Positions 25,170 to 33,305 of a DNA stretch of 64,000 bases are shown one piece after another; the first letter of the stretch is position 1; each line of letters opens with the position of its first letter. The position numbers and the translations under genes were made by a program. The notes under the pieces are model-generated. The model searched no databases. It was not told the DNA's origin and saw only the letters and a list, made by a program, of their open reading frames with translations. The stretch is taken from contig CAZYSK010000021.1 in the NCBI GenBank assembly GCA_964649415.1, forward strand, positions 17,708 to 81,707, read 5' to 3'. Source of the DNA: CAZYSK01 sp964649415. Lineage in GTDB: Bacteria; Chloroflexota; Anaerolineae; B4-G1.

Positions 25170-25229
25170 CGGCGGCTGGGCGGCTTCGACTTCAAGCAGA
25201 GGGAGCACCCCGATTCACCGGGGGGCCTG

Positions 25230-25341
25230 AGAAACCAGGGTTTTTCCGGAAAACCTGGTTTCTTCTGGCACGCGGACGCCCCGATTCATCGGAGGCAGAG
25301 ACGCGTGAGAAACCAGGTTTTTTCCGAAAAACCTGGTTTCT
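25230..25341. repeat. Two GAAACCAGG-type palindromes at a convergent gene end
   Basis: Perfect or near-perfect palindromes at 25230-25263 and 25308-25341, each with arms AGAAACCAGG/CCTGGTTTCT and a T-run, CCG, A-run centre. Small CCGATTCAYCGG palindromes precede each. They lie between the RecQ (plus) and GNAT (minus) gene ends, where T-runs on both strands would suit bidirectional termination. Confidence 0.85.
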
Positions 25342-25345
25342 TCTG

Positions 25346-25783
25346 TCACTCAAACGTGTACTGATACACGTTCGTCTCGCGCTGCTCAAACCCCAGCCGC
25401 CGGTAGAGCCGATTCGCCGCCTCGCGGACCGGGCGCGACGTGAGGTAGACCGTGCCCGCCCCCAACGCCGCCGCACGCGCCAGCGCCGCCCGCGTCAGCG
25501 CCGTGCCGATACCCCGCCCGCGCGCGACCTCGTCCACGACGACGTCCTCGATCCACGCCCGCACCCCGGTGGGGACGCGGAACACCGTCAGCGTCAGCGT
25601 ACCCAGGATCTCCCCACCGTGCGAGTTCTCCCGGGCGACGAACAGCGTGCATGCGTCGGACGACACGACCTCGGCCAAATCGGCCCGGGTGGGAGCCGGG
25701 ATGGAAGAGCCCAACTGAGGGATCAAGCGCTCAAAGGCGCACACCAGCCCATCGGTGACTTCAGCGACCTCGACAATCTCCAA
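25346..25783 (-). CDS. GNAT family N-acetyltransferase
   Basis: 145 residues, a compact single-domain GNAT. The acetyl-CoA-binding motif A is VVVDEVARGRGIGTALTRAALARAAALG-like at about 85-112, preceded by GTLTLTVFRVPTGVRAWIEDVVV. The C-terminal YLTSRPVREAANRLYRRLGFEQRETNVYQYTF is the usual GNAT ending. Substrate unknown. It lies 32 bases downstream of the ferredoxin-like gene on the same strand. Confidence 0.9.
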   Translation of the reverse strand: MEIVEVAEVTDGLVCAFERLIPQLGSSIPAPTRADLAEVVSSDACTLFVARENSHGGEILGTLTLTVFRVPTGVRAWIEDVVVDEVARGRGIGTALTRAALARAAALGAGTVYLTSRPVREAANRLYRRLGFEQRETNVYQYTFE

Positions 25784-25815
25784 GGCTCACCCTCCGTGTT
25801 GCCACCTGGTCGAGG

Positions 25816-26745
25816 TCATTGCAGCCCTCCCGGCGCCCGCAGTTCGCCCAGCTCCAGCGGCACGCCCCTGGCCGGATCGCGCACGAGTGCCAGCGCCCCC
25901 TGCGCGCACTTGGAGACGCACACGCCGCAGCCCATGCACGCGGCGGCGTCCACGGCGGCGACCTCGTCCACCACTGCCAGCGCCTCGAACTGGCAGAAGT
26001 CGACACACACACCACAGGCAATGCATTGCTCCGCGTCCACCTGGGCCACGTAGCCGGAGGAGGCCAGCATCGGCGTGCCGTTGCGGTGCGCCTGCATCGC
26101 CCCGCAGCAACACGCGCAGCAGTTGCAGATGGCGTAGAAGCGGCCCAGCATCGCATCCTTGAAGAACGCGTGGTGCACGTGGCCGCGCTCGTCCTCCGCG
26201 CGCAAGATCTCGACCGCCTCCCCGGGCGTGATCCAGCGAGACCGGGCGGGGTGGTGCTCGGCGACGAAACTGGCGAAGGGCTCCCCGACAATGAGGCACA
26301 CGTCGAGGGGCAAGCACGGATTGGGCCGCGAGACGCGGCACGGGCAGTCCAGGACGACGATGTGATCAGGATTCTGCAACACGATGTCGCGGGCGCGGGC
26401 GTAGGGGATCACCTGCTCCAGGTCGGTCAAGCGGATGTCTTCCTCGACGGTGACCAACTGCGTCGCCGCGTCCAGTGGCACGGCCTTGCCGTGGTACGTG
26501 TCCGCGAAGGTGACGCGAGCGGCGTCCCCGCCGGGGCGGCGTGGCAACAGCCGGCCCAGCCAGCGGATCAGCGGCCCGAAGATCCGCGCCAGCGGATGCT
26601 CCCCAAGCCCAACGCCGATGTAGAGATACGGCCAGCGCGCGTAGACGTAGCCGTGCACCAGGTCAAAGAGCGAATATCCCCGCGTGCGCCGGGCCTCCCG
26701 CATGAGCGCCATCGTCGAGGGCCTGGGCCATCGTTTACGCGCCAT
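25816..26745 (-). CDS. Cysteine-rich 4Fe-4S ferredoxin-type protein
   Basis: 309 residues. The C-terminal part has two [4Fe-4S] motifs, CIACGVCVDFC (about 240) and CMGCGVCVSKC (about 270). Before them are further Cys clusters not of the ferredoxin type: VLDCPCRVSRPNPC (about 140), and ICNCCACCCGAM (about 210), which suggests a third metal site. The N-terminal part has no recognisable catalytic motif. The gene begins two bases after the stop of the MetE/UROD-like gene, so they form a tight pair; it is likely an electron carrier or activator for that enzyme (inference). Confidence 0.85.
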   Translation of the reverse strand: MARKRWPRPSTMALMREARRTRGYSLFDLVHGYVYARWPYLYIGVGLGEHPLARIFGPLIRWLGRLLPRRPGGDAARVTFADTYHGKAVPLDAATQLVTVEEDIRLTDLEQVIPYARARDIVLQNPDHIVVLDCPCRVSRPNPCLPLDVCLIVGEPFASFVAEHHPARSRWITPGEAVEILRAEDERGHVHHAFFKDAMLGRFYAICNCCACCCGAMQAHRNGTPMLASSGYVAQVDAEQCIACGVCVDFCQFEALAVVDEVAAVDAAACMGCGVCVSKCAQGALALVRDPARGVPLELGELRAPGGLQ

Positions 26746-26747
26746 CG

Positions 26748-27854
26748 CTACTCCCCCTCCCCGAAACCATGCCGCTCACGCAGGGCCGTGGACAGTTGCC
26801 GCAGCAAAACCAGCACCCGCTCGGCCAGCGGTTCCGTGAGCACACCACCCGCCCCACAACTGGGCGTGATCAGCGCCCGGCGCAGCAGCAACTCCCGGTC
26901 GAAGCCCTTGCGCACCAGGCGACTCAGCCCCGCGTCGAAACGGTCCAACAACGAGGGCATCGTCTCGGTCGCCGCGGCCTCCCGGTCGAGCGTCGGCACA
27001 GTGCCCCAACCCAGGATGCCCCCCCGCTCCAGGAAAGCGCCCAGTTCGGCCGGGTAGAGCGTCATGGCCTGCATGTGGTCGTAGGCGTCGAAGTCGAGGA
27101 TGTCCAGATCAGTCGCCATCAGGAGCGACCAGTCGGTGTTCTCCTCGCAATGGACGCCCGCCAGGCCACCCTGGCCGTGGATCTCGGCAACCACCGCGTT
27201 GATGTCGCCGATGATGTCCTCGCGGCTGACGGTGATAAACGTCTGCGAGCCAAAACCGAGCAGCGCCGGCTCATCGAGGAAGATCAACATTCGAGGGCCG
27301 AGATCGCTCAAGCGCGCCATCTGCCACGCCGCCTTCAAGGCCACCGCCTTGACGATCACGTCACGCAGTTGCTCGTCGTAGTACGAACAGCGCCGCTCCT
27401 GGTCGAGCAGATTGATGCCCAGCGTGAAGGGGCCGGTGACCTGTCCCTTGACCGCCACGCGTGGGCTCCTCTGCTCCCGCAGCCGCGCGATGAACTCGCC
27501 GAAGCCCGCCGCGCACCTTGGGGACAGGCCAAAGCTATCGAGCGCGGCAGCGTCCCCCTCCTCCGCCACGGCCAGGTAGCGGGTGTAGAAGTCCGTCAGT
27601 TGCTCCACGTAGTCGGGCGCGGCGGTATCGAAGTACATGCGCTCGTCACCCTCCGCCAGCCCCGGCATGCCCTCGGTGAACTGCACCATCATGTTCTCGT
27701 GGAACACGCGCTTGGGGAACTGCACCCAGGCAGGGATCTCCGGCGTGCTCTCGAACATCAGCTCCGTCCCCCGGACCGGGTCCGTATGCGGCAGGCTACC
27801 GATCGTCGTCGCCAGGCAACAGGGCTCAAACGTGGCCGGTTGAGTGCTTGTCAT
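26748..27854 (-). CDS. MetE/UROD-superfamily methyltransferase-like protein
   Basis: 368 residues of the UROD/MetE-like TIM-barrel type. N-terminal LATTIGSLPHTDP matches the start of the cobalamin-independent methionine synthase catalytic domain. GQVTGPFTLG and LIFLDEPALLGFG are typical barrel-strand motifs. Likely zinc ligands are His233-Cys234-Glu (VHCEENTDW) and the late Cys in LITPSCGAGG (about 332). It lacks the N-terminal half of true MetE. Such stand-alone proteins can transfer methyl groups from corrinoids or other donors to thiols. With the Cys-rich ferredoxin just downstream, a corrinoid-linked methyl transfer is plausible but unproven. Confidence 0.83.
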   Translation of the reverse strand: MTSTQPATFEPCCLATTIGSLPHTDPVRGTELMFESTPEIPAWVQFPKRVFHENMMVQFTEGMPGLAEGDERMYFDTAAPDYVEQLTDFYTRYLAVAEEGDAAALDSFGLSPRCAAGFGEFIARLREQRSPRVAVKGQVTGPFTLGINLLDQERRCSYYDEQLRDVIVKAVALKAAWQMARLSDLGPRMLIFLDEPALLGFGSQTFITVSREDIIGDINAVVAEIHGQGGLAGVHCEENTDWSLLMATDLDILDFDAYDHMQAMTLYPAELGAFLERGGILGWGTVPTLDREAAATETMPSLLDRFDAGLSRLVRKGFDRELLLRRALITPSCGAGGVLTEPLAERVLVLLRQLSTALRERHGFGEGE

Positions 27855-27877
27855 AGACGTCCCCCCTCGCAGCAGCC

Positions 27878-28110
27878 GCTCGTAGTGAGCGCTTCAGCGC
27901 CTCCCAGTCGCGCCGAGGTCCGTGCCACGCGCCAACCACCGCANNNNNNNNNNNNNNNNNNNNNNNNNNNNNNNNNNNNNNNNNNNNNNNNNNNNNNNNN
28001 NNNNNNNNNNNNNNNNNNNNNNNNNNNNNNNNNNNNNNNNNNNCGCGCTTCCCACGCCAGCGCTTCGCGCGCCCGGCGCGTGTCGCCCTCGGAGAAGCAG
28101 TAACCGTTCG
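27878..28110. repeat. Tandem partial copy of the epimerase 3' end, with gap
   Basis: 27878-27943 and 28044-28098 repeat the last part of the epimerase gene (28106-28257), with a 100-N run between. Phase analysis gives a period of 160 bp and a true gap of 32 bases (or 32 + 160n), the missing part corresponding to 28172-28203. The N run is therefore a placeholder length. Confidence 0.85.
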
Positions 28111-28121
28111 TAGTGGGCGCT

Positions 28122-29120
28122 TCAGCGCCTCCCAGTCGCGCCGAGGTCCGTGCCACGCGCCAACCACCGCACCAGATCCGACAGCCCTTCCCCAAGCAGC
28201 ACCCGCGCTTCCCACGCCAGCGCTTCGCGCGCCCGGCGCGTGTCGCCCTCGGAGAAGCGCACCTCGCCCGGCCGGCCGGCAGCGAAGGTCGACGCCAGAC
28301 CCGTGTCCAGCACCCGGTTCAACACCTCCGCCAGTTCGCGCACGCTCGTCTGCCCCCCGCCCGCGATGTTGAAGACACCCCCCGCGGCTGCCTCCCGCTC
28401 GCACGCCAGCAGCATCGCTCGCACCACGTCCGCCACGTGTACGAAGTCGCGCGTCTGCTCCCCATCGCCGAAGATGACCGGCGCCTGACCCTGGGCCATC
28501 CGGCCGGCGAAAATGCTGATCACGCCCGAATATGGGCTCCTGGGGTCCTGGCGCGGACCGTAGACGTTGAAGAAGCGCAGCGCGACGGTCGGCAGGCCAT
28601 AGCTGGCGTGGAACGCCAGGCAGGCCATCTCGCCCGCCGCCTTGTCCGCCGCGTACGGAGAGAGCGGGCGGGGCACGAGGTCCTCCCCCAGGGGAAGCGC
28701 GACGTGGTCGCCGTACACCGCCGCCGACGAGGCGTACACGACGCGGCGCGCGCCCAACCGGCGTGCGCCCTCCAGCACGTTCCACGTCCCGCCCGCGTTG
28801 ACGCGATGGGTGCGTTGCGGCTCCTCGATCGAGGCCTGCACCGAGGCGACAGCCGCCAGGTGGAACACGTAGTCGCATCCCGCCAGCGCGCCCTCCGCGA
28901 CAGCCGGATCGGCCACGTCCCCTTCGATCAGCTCGATCTGCGCCGCGACGCTCGCCAGATTCTCCCGCCGTCCGGCGGAGAAATCGTCCAGCACCCGCAC
29001 GCGCGCGCCACGCCCTACGAGCGCCTCGACCAGGTGAGAGCCGATGAATCCCGCCCCGCCGGTGACCAGGCACAGGACATCTGCAAAGCCAGCACTGTAA
29101 GCATCATTGATCTGTATCAT
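28122..29120 (-). CDS. NAD-dependent epimerase/dehydratase (sugar-nucleotide type)
   Basis: About 332 residues, an extended short-chain dehydrogenase. NAD-binding LVTGGAGFIGSHLVEAL at the N-terminus, the LDDFSAGRRENL loop typical of UDP-glucose 4-epimerase-like enzymes, YASSAAVYGD and the catalytic SPYAADKAAGE (Y-x3-K), then ALRFFNVYGPRQDP and DFVHVADVV. Probably epimerises or dehydrates a UDP-sugar for surface polysaccharide. The ATG at 29120 (MIQIND) is preferred to one 13 codons upstream. The last codons lie in a locally duplicated sequence, so the C-terminus may have been altered. Confidence 0.92.
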   Translation of the reverse strand: MIQINDAYSAGFADVLCLVTGGAGFIGSHLVEALVGRGARVRVLDDFSAGRRENLASVAAQIELIEGDVADPAVAEGALAGCDYVFHLAAVASVQASIEEPQRTHRVNAGGTWNVLEGARRLGARRVVYASSAAVYGDHVALPLGEDLVPRPLSPYAADKAAGEMACLAFHASYGLPTVALRFFNVYGPRQDPRSPYSGVISIFAGRMAQGQAPVIFGDGEQTRDFVHVADVVRAMLLACEREAAAGGVFNIAGGGQTSVRELAEVLNRVLDTGLASTFAAGRPGEVRFSEGDTRRAREALAWEARVLLGEGLSDLVRWLARGTDLGATGRR

Positions 29121-29192
29121 GTATCCCTGCCTGAAACTCCGTCGCCCGGTCGCTGGCACGACAAGGTCGCCCCACCGCGCCAGCCGGTGCGA

Positions 29193-29828
29193 CTACCCGC
29201 CTGTGTCGACCCCCTCAGCCAGCATGCCCCGAACGCGCGCGGCGACCATCTCGATAGCGACCTCGTTGAACCCCCCCTCCGGGATAATCACGTCGGCGTA
29301 GCGCTTGCTGGGCTCGACGAACTCCAGGTGCATGAGGCGCACCGTCGACAGGTACTGCTCACACACCGACTGCACGCTGCGCTTGCGCTCCTCAATGTCG
29401 CGCTGCAGGCGGCGGATGAAGCGCACGTCGGCGTCGGTATCCACGTAGAGCTTGACGTCGAACAACCTGCGCAGTTCAGGCTCCGAGAAGACCAGGATCC
29501 CCTCCACCAGGACCACCGGCGCTGGCACCATGTGGCGCGTCTCCGGCGTGCGCGTGTGGGTGGTGAAGTCATAGACCGGTATATCGACCGCCCGCCCGGC
29601 ACGCAGTTCCTTCAGATGCTCGATCAGCAGTTCCGTCTCCAACGAATCCGGGTGGTCGTAGTTGACCTGACCGCGCTTCTCCGGCGGCAGATGGCTCAGA
29701 TCACGATAGTAGGCGTCGTGGGGAATATACGTGATGTGCTCGGCACCCACACGTGTGAGTATCTGACGAGCCACCGTCGTCTTGCCCGACCCGGTCCCAC
29801 CCGCTACTCCTATCACAATCGGTCGCAT
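29193..29828 (-). CDS. udk: Uridine kinase
   Basis: 211 residues, the usual length. Phosphorylates uridine and cytidine (pyrimidine salvage). P-loop GVAGGTGSGKTTVARQI at the N-terminus, DAYYRDLSHLP, NYDHPDSLETELL, PVYDFTTHTR and VLVEGILVFSEPELRRLFDVKLYVDTDADVRFIRR are all classic for the family. It stands 72 bases upstream of the epimerase on the same strand. It fits with the nucleoside uptake genes further right. Confidence 0.96.
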   Translation of the reverse strand: MRPIVIGVAGGTGSGKTTVARQILTRVGAEHITYIPHDAYYRDLSHLPPEKRGQVNYDHPDSLETELLIEHLKELRAGRAVDIPVYDFTTHTRTPETRHMVPAPVVLVEGILVFSEPELRRLFDVKLYVDTDADVRFIRRLQRDIEERKRSVQSVCEQYLSTVRLMHLEFVEPSKRYADVIIPEGGFNEVAIEMVAARVRGMLAEGVDTGG

Positions 29829-29860
29829 GTCTCGTCCCTCCGTTCAGCACCAACCCCCTT

Positions 29861-30616
29861 CTAGCACCCAACAGCCACGACCACTACAACGAGCAACAGG
29901 GCCGCCAACGCGCTCAGCCCCGCCCGCGCCCTGGGGGAGCGACCCAGGCCGAGCCAGGCCGCGCTCCAGATAAGCCAGGCCCCGGCCAGCCCACCCTCGC
30001 CTCTGGCCCCCACCCACACCGTCCCCCGTTGCCACAGGTTCAGCACCGCCGTGACGCCCATCAGCACCGTCAGCGCAGCATACGTGACGCCCGCCACTCC
30101 CCTGGCCCCAGGCCCCTCTCCCTTGCCCGGAGCCGCCGCGCCGGCGCACGCGGACGGGTTGACTACGTCACCCAGCGCCGCGCTCAGAGCCCGCGCCCCC
30201 AGCCCGCCACAGACCGCCATCGCCAGTCCCACCCACGCGCTCGCGCGGTCACCGGTTCCAGCCCAGGCGAAGCCGGCGGGCCGCAGCGCGGCCGAGAAAA
30301 GCGCGAGCCCGGCCACCAGCAGTGCCGGCACGATAGATATCGGGCTGCCCTGGCAGTCGCGAGAGCCGCGCCGGATCTCGGGCGGCGCGGCCAACGCCGC
30401 GATCAAAGCCAGGCACATCAGAGGCGTGACGAGAGCGCGGTCGCCATACCCGGCGAGCGCCGCCACGATCAACAGCAAGCCTCCGGCCAACCAGCGGAGC
30501 ACGCGAATCGCGTCGGTGAGACCGGCAACCCGACGGTAGCCACTCCAGAGCACCAATCCCGTCGCCGTCAGCAACGTGCCGCAGGCAAAGCCGGTGAAGA
30601 TCACAACCGCTGACAC
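29861..30616 (-). CDS. Multi-spanning membrane protein next to ResB-like gene
   Basis: 251 residues, very hydrophobic, with about 7-8 membrane segments. No WWxWD heme-handling motif of CcsA is seen, so I do not call it CcsA. The GTG start lies one base after the ResB-like gene's stop, a tight coupling that suggests one complex. I do not recognise the family; a role in cytochrome c maturation is suggested by context only. Confidence 0.72.
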   Translation of the reverse strand: MSAVVIFTGFACGTLLTATGLVLWSGYRRVAGLTDAIRVLRWLAGGLLLIVAALAGYGDRALVTPLMCLALIAALAAPPEIRRGSRDCQGSPISIVPALLVAGLALFSAALRPAGFAWAGTGDRASAWVGLAMAVCGGLGARALSAALGDVVNPSACAGAAAPGKGEGPGARGVAGVTYAALTVLMGVTAVLNLWQRGTVWVGARGEGGLAGAWLIWSAAWLGLGRSPRARAGLSALAALLLVVVVVAVGC

Positions 30617-30617
30617 G

Positions 30618-31787
30618 TCAGCCTCCCCTGGCCTGCCCCAGTGCGGGCGGTAGATCCCCCGTGCCCACTACACCCTCGCCGTCCTCCCGCAGCCAGAACC
30701 GGCGCGAGGGCCACACAATTGCGCCCAGCACCCCCACAACCAGGAGCACGAGACCGGCGATGGCGGGCCAACGACCCGGGTTGAACACCGCCGCCAAGCG
30801 GACGTACGGCGCGTCGATGAACTCCAGCCTCAACCCATCCGCCATCAACCGGCCACCGCCCTCCACGACCGATTCAGTCTCCAACCGCCCGGGCGGGCTG
30901 CGGTAGACCTGAACGAGCACGGGGGTGAGGGCATCCATCGCGCCAGAGGGCTGCGGTGCCAGGCGAATAATCCGCTGAGCCTCCGGGATGGCCAGGTACT
31001 GATCCCCCGTGAGCGCCACGGCCACCTGGGGCACCGGCTCAGCCTCGGCGGTGCGTTGGAGCCCTAGCGACCGCCCGGCGCTATCGACGGCGCTGACCCA
31101 CATGCCCGGGCCGCTCTCTTCGCCAGACACCACGATGCCCGGACTGTGCATCACCCTGCGCGTTGAGCTGTCCAACGTGATCCACTTGCCCGTGCCGGGC
31201 AGGACAACCTGTTCCCCACTCTGGATAGTCAATCCGTCCAATTGCCAGCCCCACAGGCGGGCCAGCAGCAGGCCGATCAGCAGCAGCAACCCGCCGCTAT
31301 AGGCCAACAGGGGAGATAGCTCCGCCCACAGCCAGCGGTCGGCCTGGAAGAGCTCGGCGTCGCCCAACGTGCGATAGCCTCGGCGCTGGAGCTCGGCCAT
31401 CACGCCGGGTAGGTGCACATCCTCGAGAGCGCGCCACTTCCCCGCTGGCTCCGCCATCTCCCGGCTCCGCAGCAGCCGGTCGCCGCCCTCAACCAGCCGC
31501 AGAATCAGGCAGTCGGCGACCAACGCGAGCAGCAGGCGGAAGACGACGGAGCGGGTGATCGCGAACAGGCCCAGCGCCCGCATCGTCGAGGTGGCGTTTC
31601 CAAAGCGGGCCTGCGCCTGGGAAAGCCAACGGGCGTAGGCAATGGGGTCGGCCGAGGGCGCTTGTGGGAGCCAGAGTGTGATGATCAAGCAAGCCGCGAC
31701 ACCCAGGAGCAAAGCGGCCAGCAGGCCACGGCTGATCGCAAAGCGCCACGCAGAGCGCCAGGGGTCGCGTGTGGTTTGAGCAATCAT
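30618..31787 (-). CDS. ResB-like cytochrome c biogenesis protein
   Basis: About 389 residues. Membrane segments at roughly 20-40, 75-100 and 155-175, a large beta-rich outer domain (GEQVVLPGTGKWITLDSSTRRV and VQVYRSPPGRLETES), and a C-terminal helix near 345-370 (GRWPAIAGLVLLVVGVLGAIVW). This topology and the RGYRTLGDAELFQADRW stretch fit ResB, which with CcsA carries heme to apocytochrome c outside the membrane. Shorter and more divergent than model ResB. The ATG at 31787 (MIAQTTRDPWR) is favoured over one 22 codons upstream. Confidence 0.72.
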   Translation of the reverse strand: MIAQTTRDPWRSAWRFAISRGLLAALLLGVAACLIITLWLPQAPSADPIAYARWLSQAQARFGNATSTMRALGLFAITRSVVFRLLLALVADCLILRLVEGGDRLLRSREMAEPAGKWRALEDVHLPGVMAELQRRGYRTLGDAELFQADRWLWAELSPLLAYSGGLLLLIGLLLARLWGWQLDGLTIQSGEQVVLPGTGKWITLDSSTRRVMHSPGIVVSGEESGPGMWVSAVDSAGRSLGLQRTAEAEPVPQVAVALTGDQYLAIPEAQRIIRLAPQPSGAMDALTPVLVQVYRSPPGRLETESVVEGGGRLMADGLRLEFIDAPYVRLAAVFNPGRWPAIAGLVLLVVGVLGAIVWPSRRFWLREDGEGVVGTGDLPPALGQARGG

Positions 31788-31862
31788 TCGCTTCGCGCCA
31801 AGTAAGTCCCCAAAGACCCGTACCCTCGGGCAATCCCTGCTAACAACCCCCATCTAGACAGA

Positions 31863-31882
31863 AGGCCCCTTCCGAGGGGCCT
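31863..31882 (-). terminator. Hairpin downstream of tRNA-Thr
   Basis: AGGCCCCT and AGGGGCCT form a perfect eight-pair stem around a four-base loop, 11 bases after the tRNA on the minus strand, followed by TCTGTCT. A likely terminator of the tRNA transcript. Confidence 0.6.
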
Positions 31883-31892
31883 GCGTTGTAAG

Positions 31893-31965
31893 AGCCACCC
31901 TTGGGACTTGAACCCAAAACCGACCGCTTACGAAGCGGTAGCTCTGCCGATTGAGCTAGGGTGGC
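31893..31965 (-). tRNA. tRNA-Thr (anticodon CGT)
   Basis: 73 bases on the minus strand. Acceptor stem GCCACCC/GGGTGGC, anticodon stem ACCGC/GCGGT with loop TTCGTAA (anticodon CGT, reading ACG), and T arm with GGTTCAAGTCC. CCA is not encoded and the discriminator is T. Confidence 0.95.
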
Positions 31966-31974
31966 ACGTAGCGT

Positions 31975-32003
31975 ATTATACCAGTACCGCAGATTGTTGG
32001 CAA
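31975..32003 (-). promoter_or_regulatory. Promoter of tRNA-Thr
   Basis: On the minus strand TTGCCA (32003-31998), a 17-base spacer, and TATAAT (31980-31975) with an extended TGG. The -10 ends nine bases before the tRNA 5' end. Confidence 0.88.
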
Positions 32004-32027
32004 ATCGCCCCTGGGTAGTTCGTGCAT

Positions 32028-32056
32028 TTGGCCTCCACCCGCATCAGTGGTATAAT
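32028..32056 (+). promoter_or_regulatory. Promoter of the NDUFA9-like gene
   Basis: TTGGCC (32028-32033), a 17-base spacer, and TATAAT (32051-32056) with an extended TGG. A full AAAGGAGG (32068-32075) and ATG 32079 follow, so the leader is only about 16 bases. It runs back-to-back with the tRNA promoter. Confidence 0.82.
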
Positions 32057-32078
32057 CTCACCCGCGTAAAGGAGGAAC

Positions 32079-33014
32079 ATGATACTCATCACCGGCGCTA
32101 CAGGCTTCGTGGGCCGCGCCGTCGTACACGAGCTGTCAGCCGATAGCCACGAGGTGCGTTGCTTGCTGCGCCCCTCCCATCGCGAACAGCGGCTGGCTAC
32201 GGGTATCCCCTTCTCCACAATCTCGGCCAGCATGAACGACCTGCCCGCCCTGCGCACGGCCATGCAACAGGTGAGCACGGTCGTTCACCTGACGGGCGAG
32301 GAGGACCTGGATCGAGAAGGGATGATGCGCACCCACGTCGAAGATACCATCAACCTCGTCACGGCAGCACAGGAGACCGGCGCGCGCCGCTTCATATACC
32401 TGAGCCGCCTGGGGGCCGATCGCGCCTCCGCCTACCCCATCTCGCGCGCCCGGGGAGAGGCCGAGGCCGTCGCCCGCGAAAGCGGCCTGGACGTCACCAT
32501 CATCCAGGCGTGCACGCTCTATGGCCCCGAGGACATGTCCACCAACGTGCTCGTCATGTTGGCCAAGGTGATCCCCTTCGTGCTGCCCATCCCCGAAACG
32601 GGGATGGCCCGTTTCCAGCCAGTGTGGATCAACGACCTGGCCAGGTGCATCGTCGCCACGTTGGACCGGGACGACCTCATCGGGCAGACGATACCCATCG
32701 GCGGGCCAGAGCGCTTCTCATTCGAACAGATGGTGGCGGAGGTACTGGCGGCCGCGGGTATGCGCAGGCGGCTGGTGCACGTGCGCATGCCCCTGGTTCG
32801 AGGCGTGATCAGGCTACTCAGCTCGGCGCTGCCACGCACCCCCGTGCCGTCCTGGTGGCTCGATCTGCTCACCACGGGCAACACGACGGACCTGGTGACC
32901 ATCCCACGGCACTTCGACTTCGAACCCTGCCGCTTCGCCGAGTGCCTCGATCACGTGCGCGAGAAGCGCCCCTGGCGGCGCGATCTGCTGCGCATCGCCC
33001 TGAATCGCGTTTGA
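32079..33014 (+). CDS. NAD(P)-binding atypical SDR (complex I NDUFA9-like)
   Basis: 311 residues. N-terminal MILITGATGFVGRAVVHEL is the glycine-rich NAD(P) motif; TVVHLTGEEDLDREGMMRTHVEDTINLV, RRFIYLSRLGADRASAYPISRARGE and TIIQACTLYGPED are typical of the NDUFA9/YwnB-like atypical SDR group, in which the Y-x3-K pair is lost. Such proteins stabilise complexes or reduce quinone-like substrates; the role here is unknown. Its own strong promoter and full Shine-Dalgarno suggest good expression. Confidence 0.88.
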   Translation: MILITGATGFVGRAVVHELSADSHEVRCLLRPSHREQRLATGIPFSTISASMNDLPALRTAMQQVSTVVHLTGEEDLDREGMMRTHVEDTINLVTAAQETGARRFIYLSRLGADRASAYPISRARGEAEAVARESGLDVTIIQACTLYGPEDMSTNVLVMLAKVIPFVLPIPETGMARFQPVWINDLARCIVATLDRDDLIGQTIPIGGPERFSFEQMVAEVLAAAGMRRRLVHVRMPLVRGVIRLLSSALPRTPVPSWWLDLLTTGNTTDLVTIPRHFDFEPCRFAECLDHVREKRPWRRDLLRIALNRV

Positions 33015-33038
33015 CCGGCTAGGGGCGCAGTTGACCGG

Positions 33039-33135
33039 GTAGGGGCGCGGTTGCCGCGCCCAGCGCACTTGTAGAGGCGCGGTCGCCGCGCCCAGGCCAC
33101 TTGTAGAGGCGCGGTCGCCGCGCCCAGGCGTTGCC
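33039..33135. repeat. Three 32-bp tandem repeats (GTAGAGGCGCGGTCGCCGCG)
   Basis: Units start at 33039, 33071 and 33103 with a 32-base period. Each contains the hairpin-capable GGCGCGGTCGCCGCGCC. A relative, GTAGGGGCGCGGTCCTCGCG, occurs near 51291. They fill the interval between the SDR gene and mreB. Confidence 0.85.
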
Positions 33136-33144
33136 GGGGGCTGC

Positions 33145-33173
33145 TGGACAAATCCCTGGAAATCGTGTATCAT
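33145..33173 (+). promoter_or_regulatory. Possible promoter of mreB
   Basis: TGGACA (33145-33150), a 17-base spacer and TATCAT (33168-33173), giving a leader of about 125 bases before mreB. Confidence 0.5.
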
Positions 33174-33305
33174 TCCAGCATTCTATCCTGATTATGTGCA
33201 GTTGCTGCACACCGCGTGGCAGCCCCAGGACAGACGAGGTGACGAGAGAGCACGGCAGAAGCATCCGCCCGCCTCTACACCGGAAACCGGCGACAAGGAG
33301 ACTGA

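Noticed and set aside
29861..30616. CcsA assignment for the membrane protein after the ResB-like gene
   Set aside because: The tryptophan-rich WGxxWxWD heme-handling motif is missing, so context alone is not enough.
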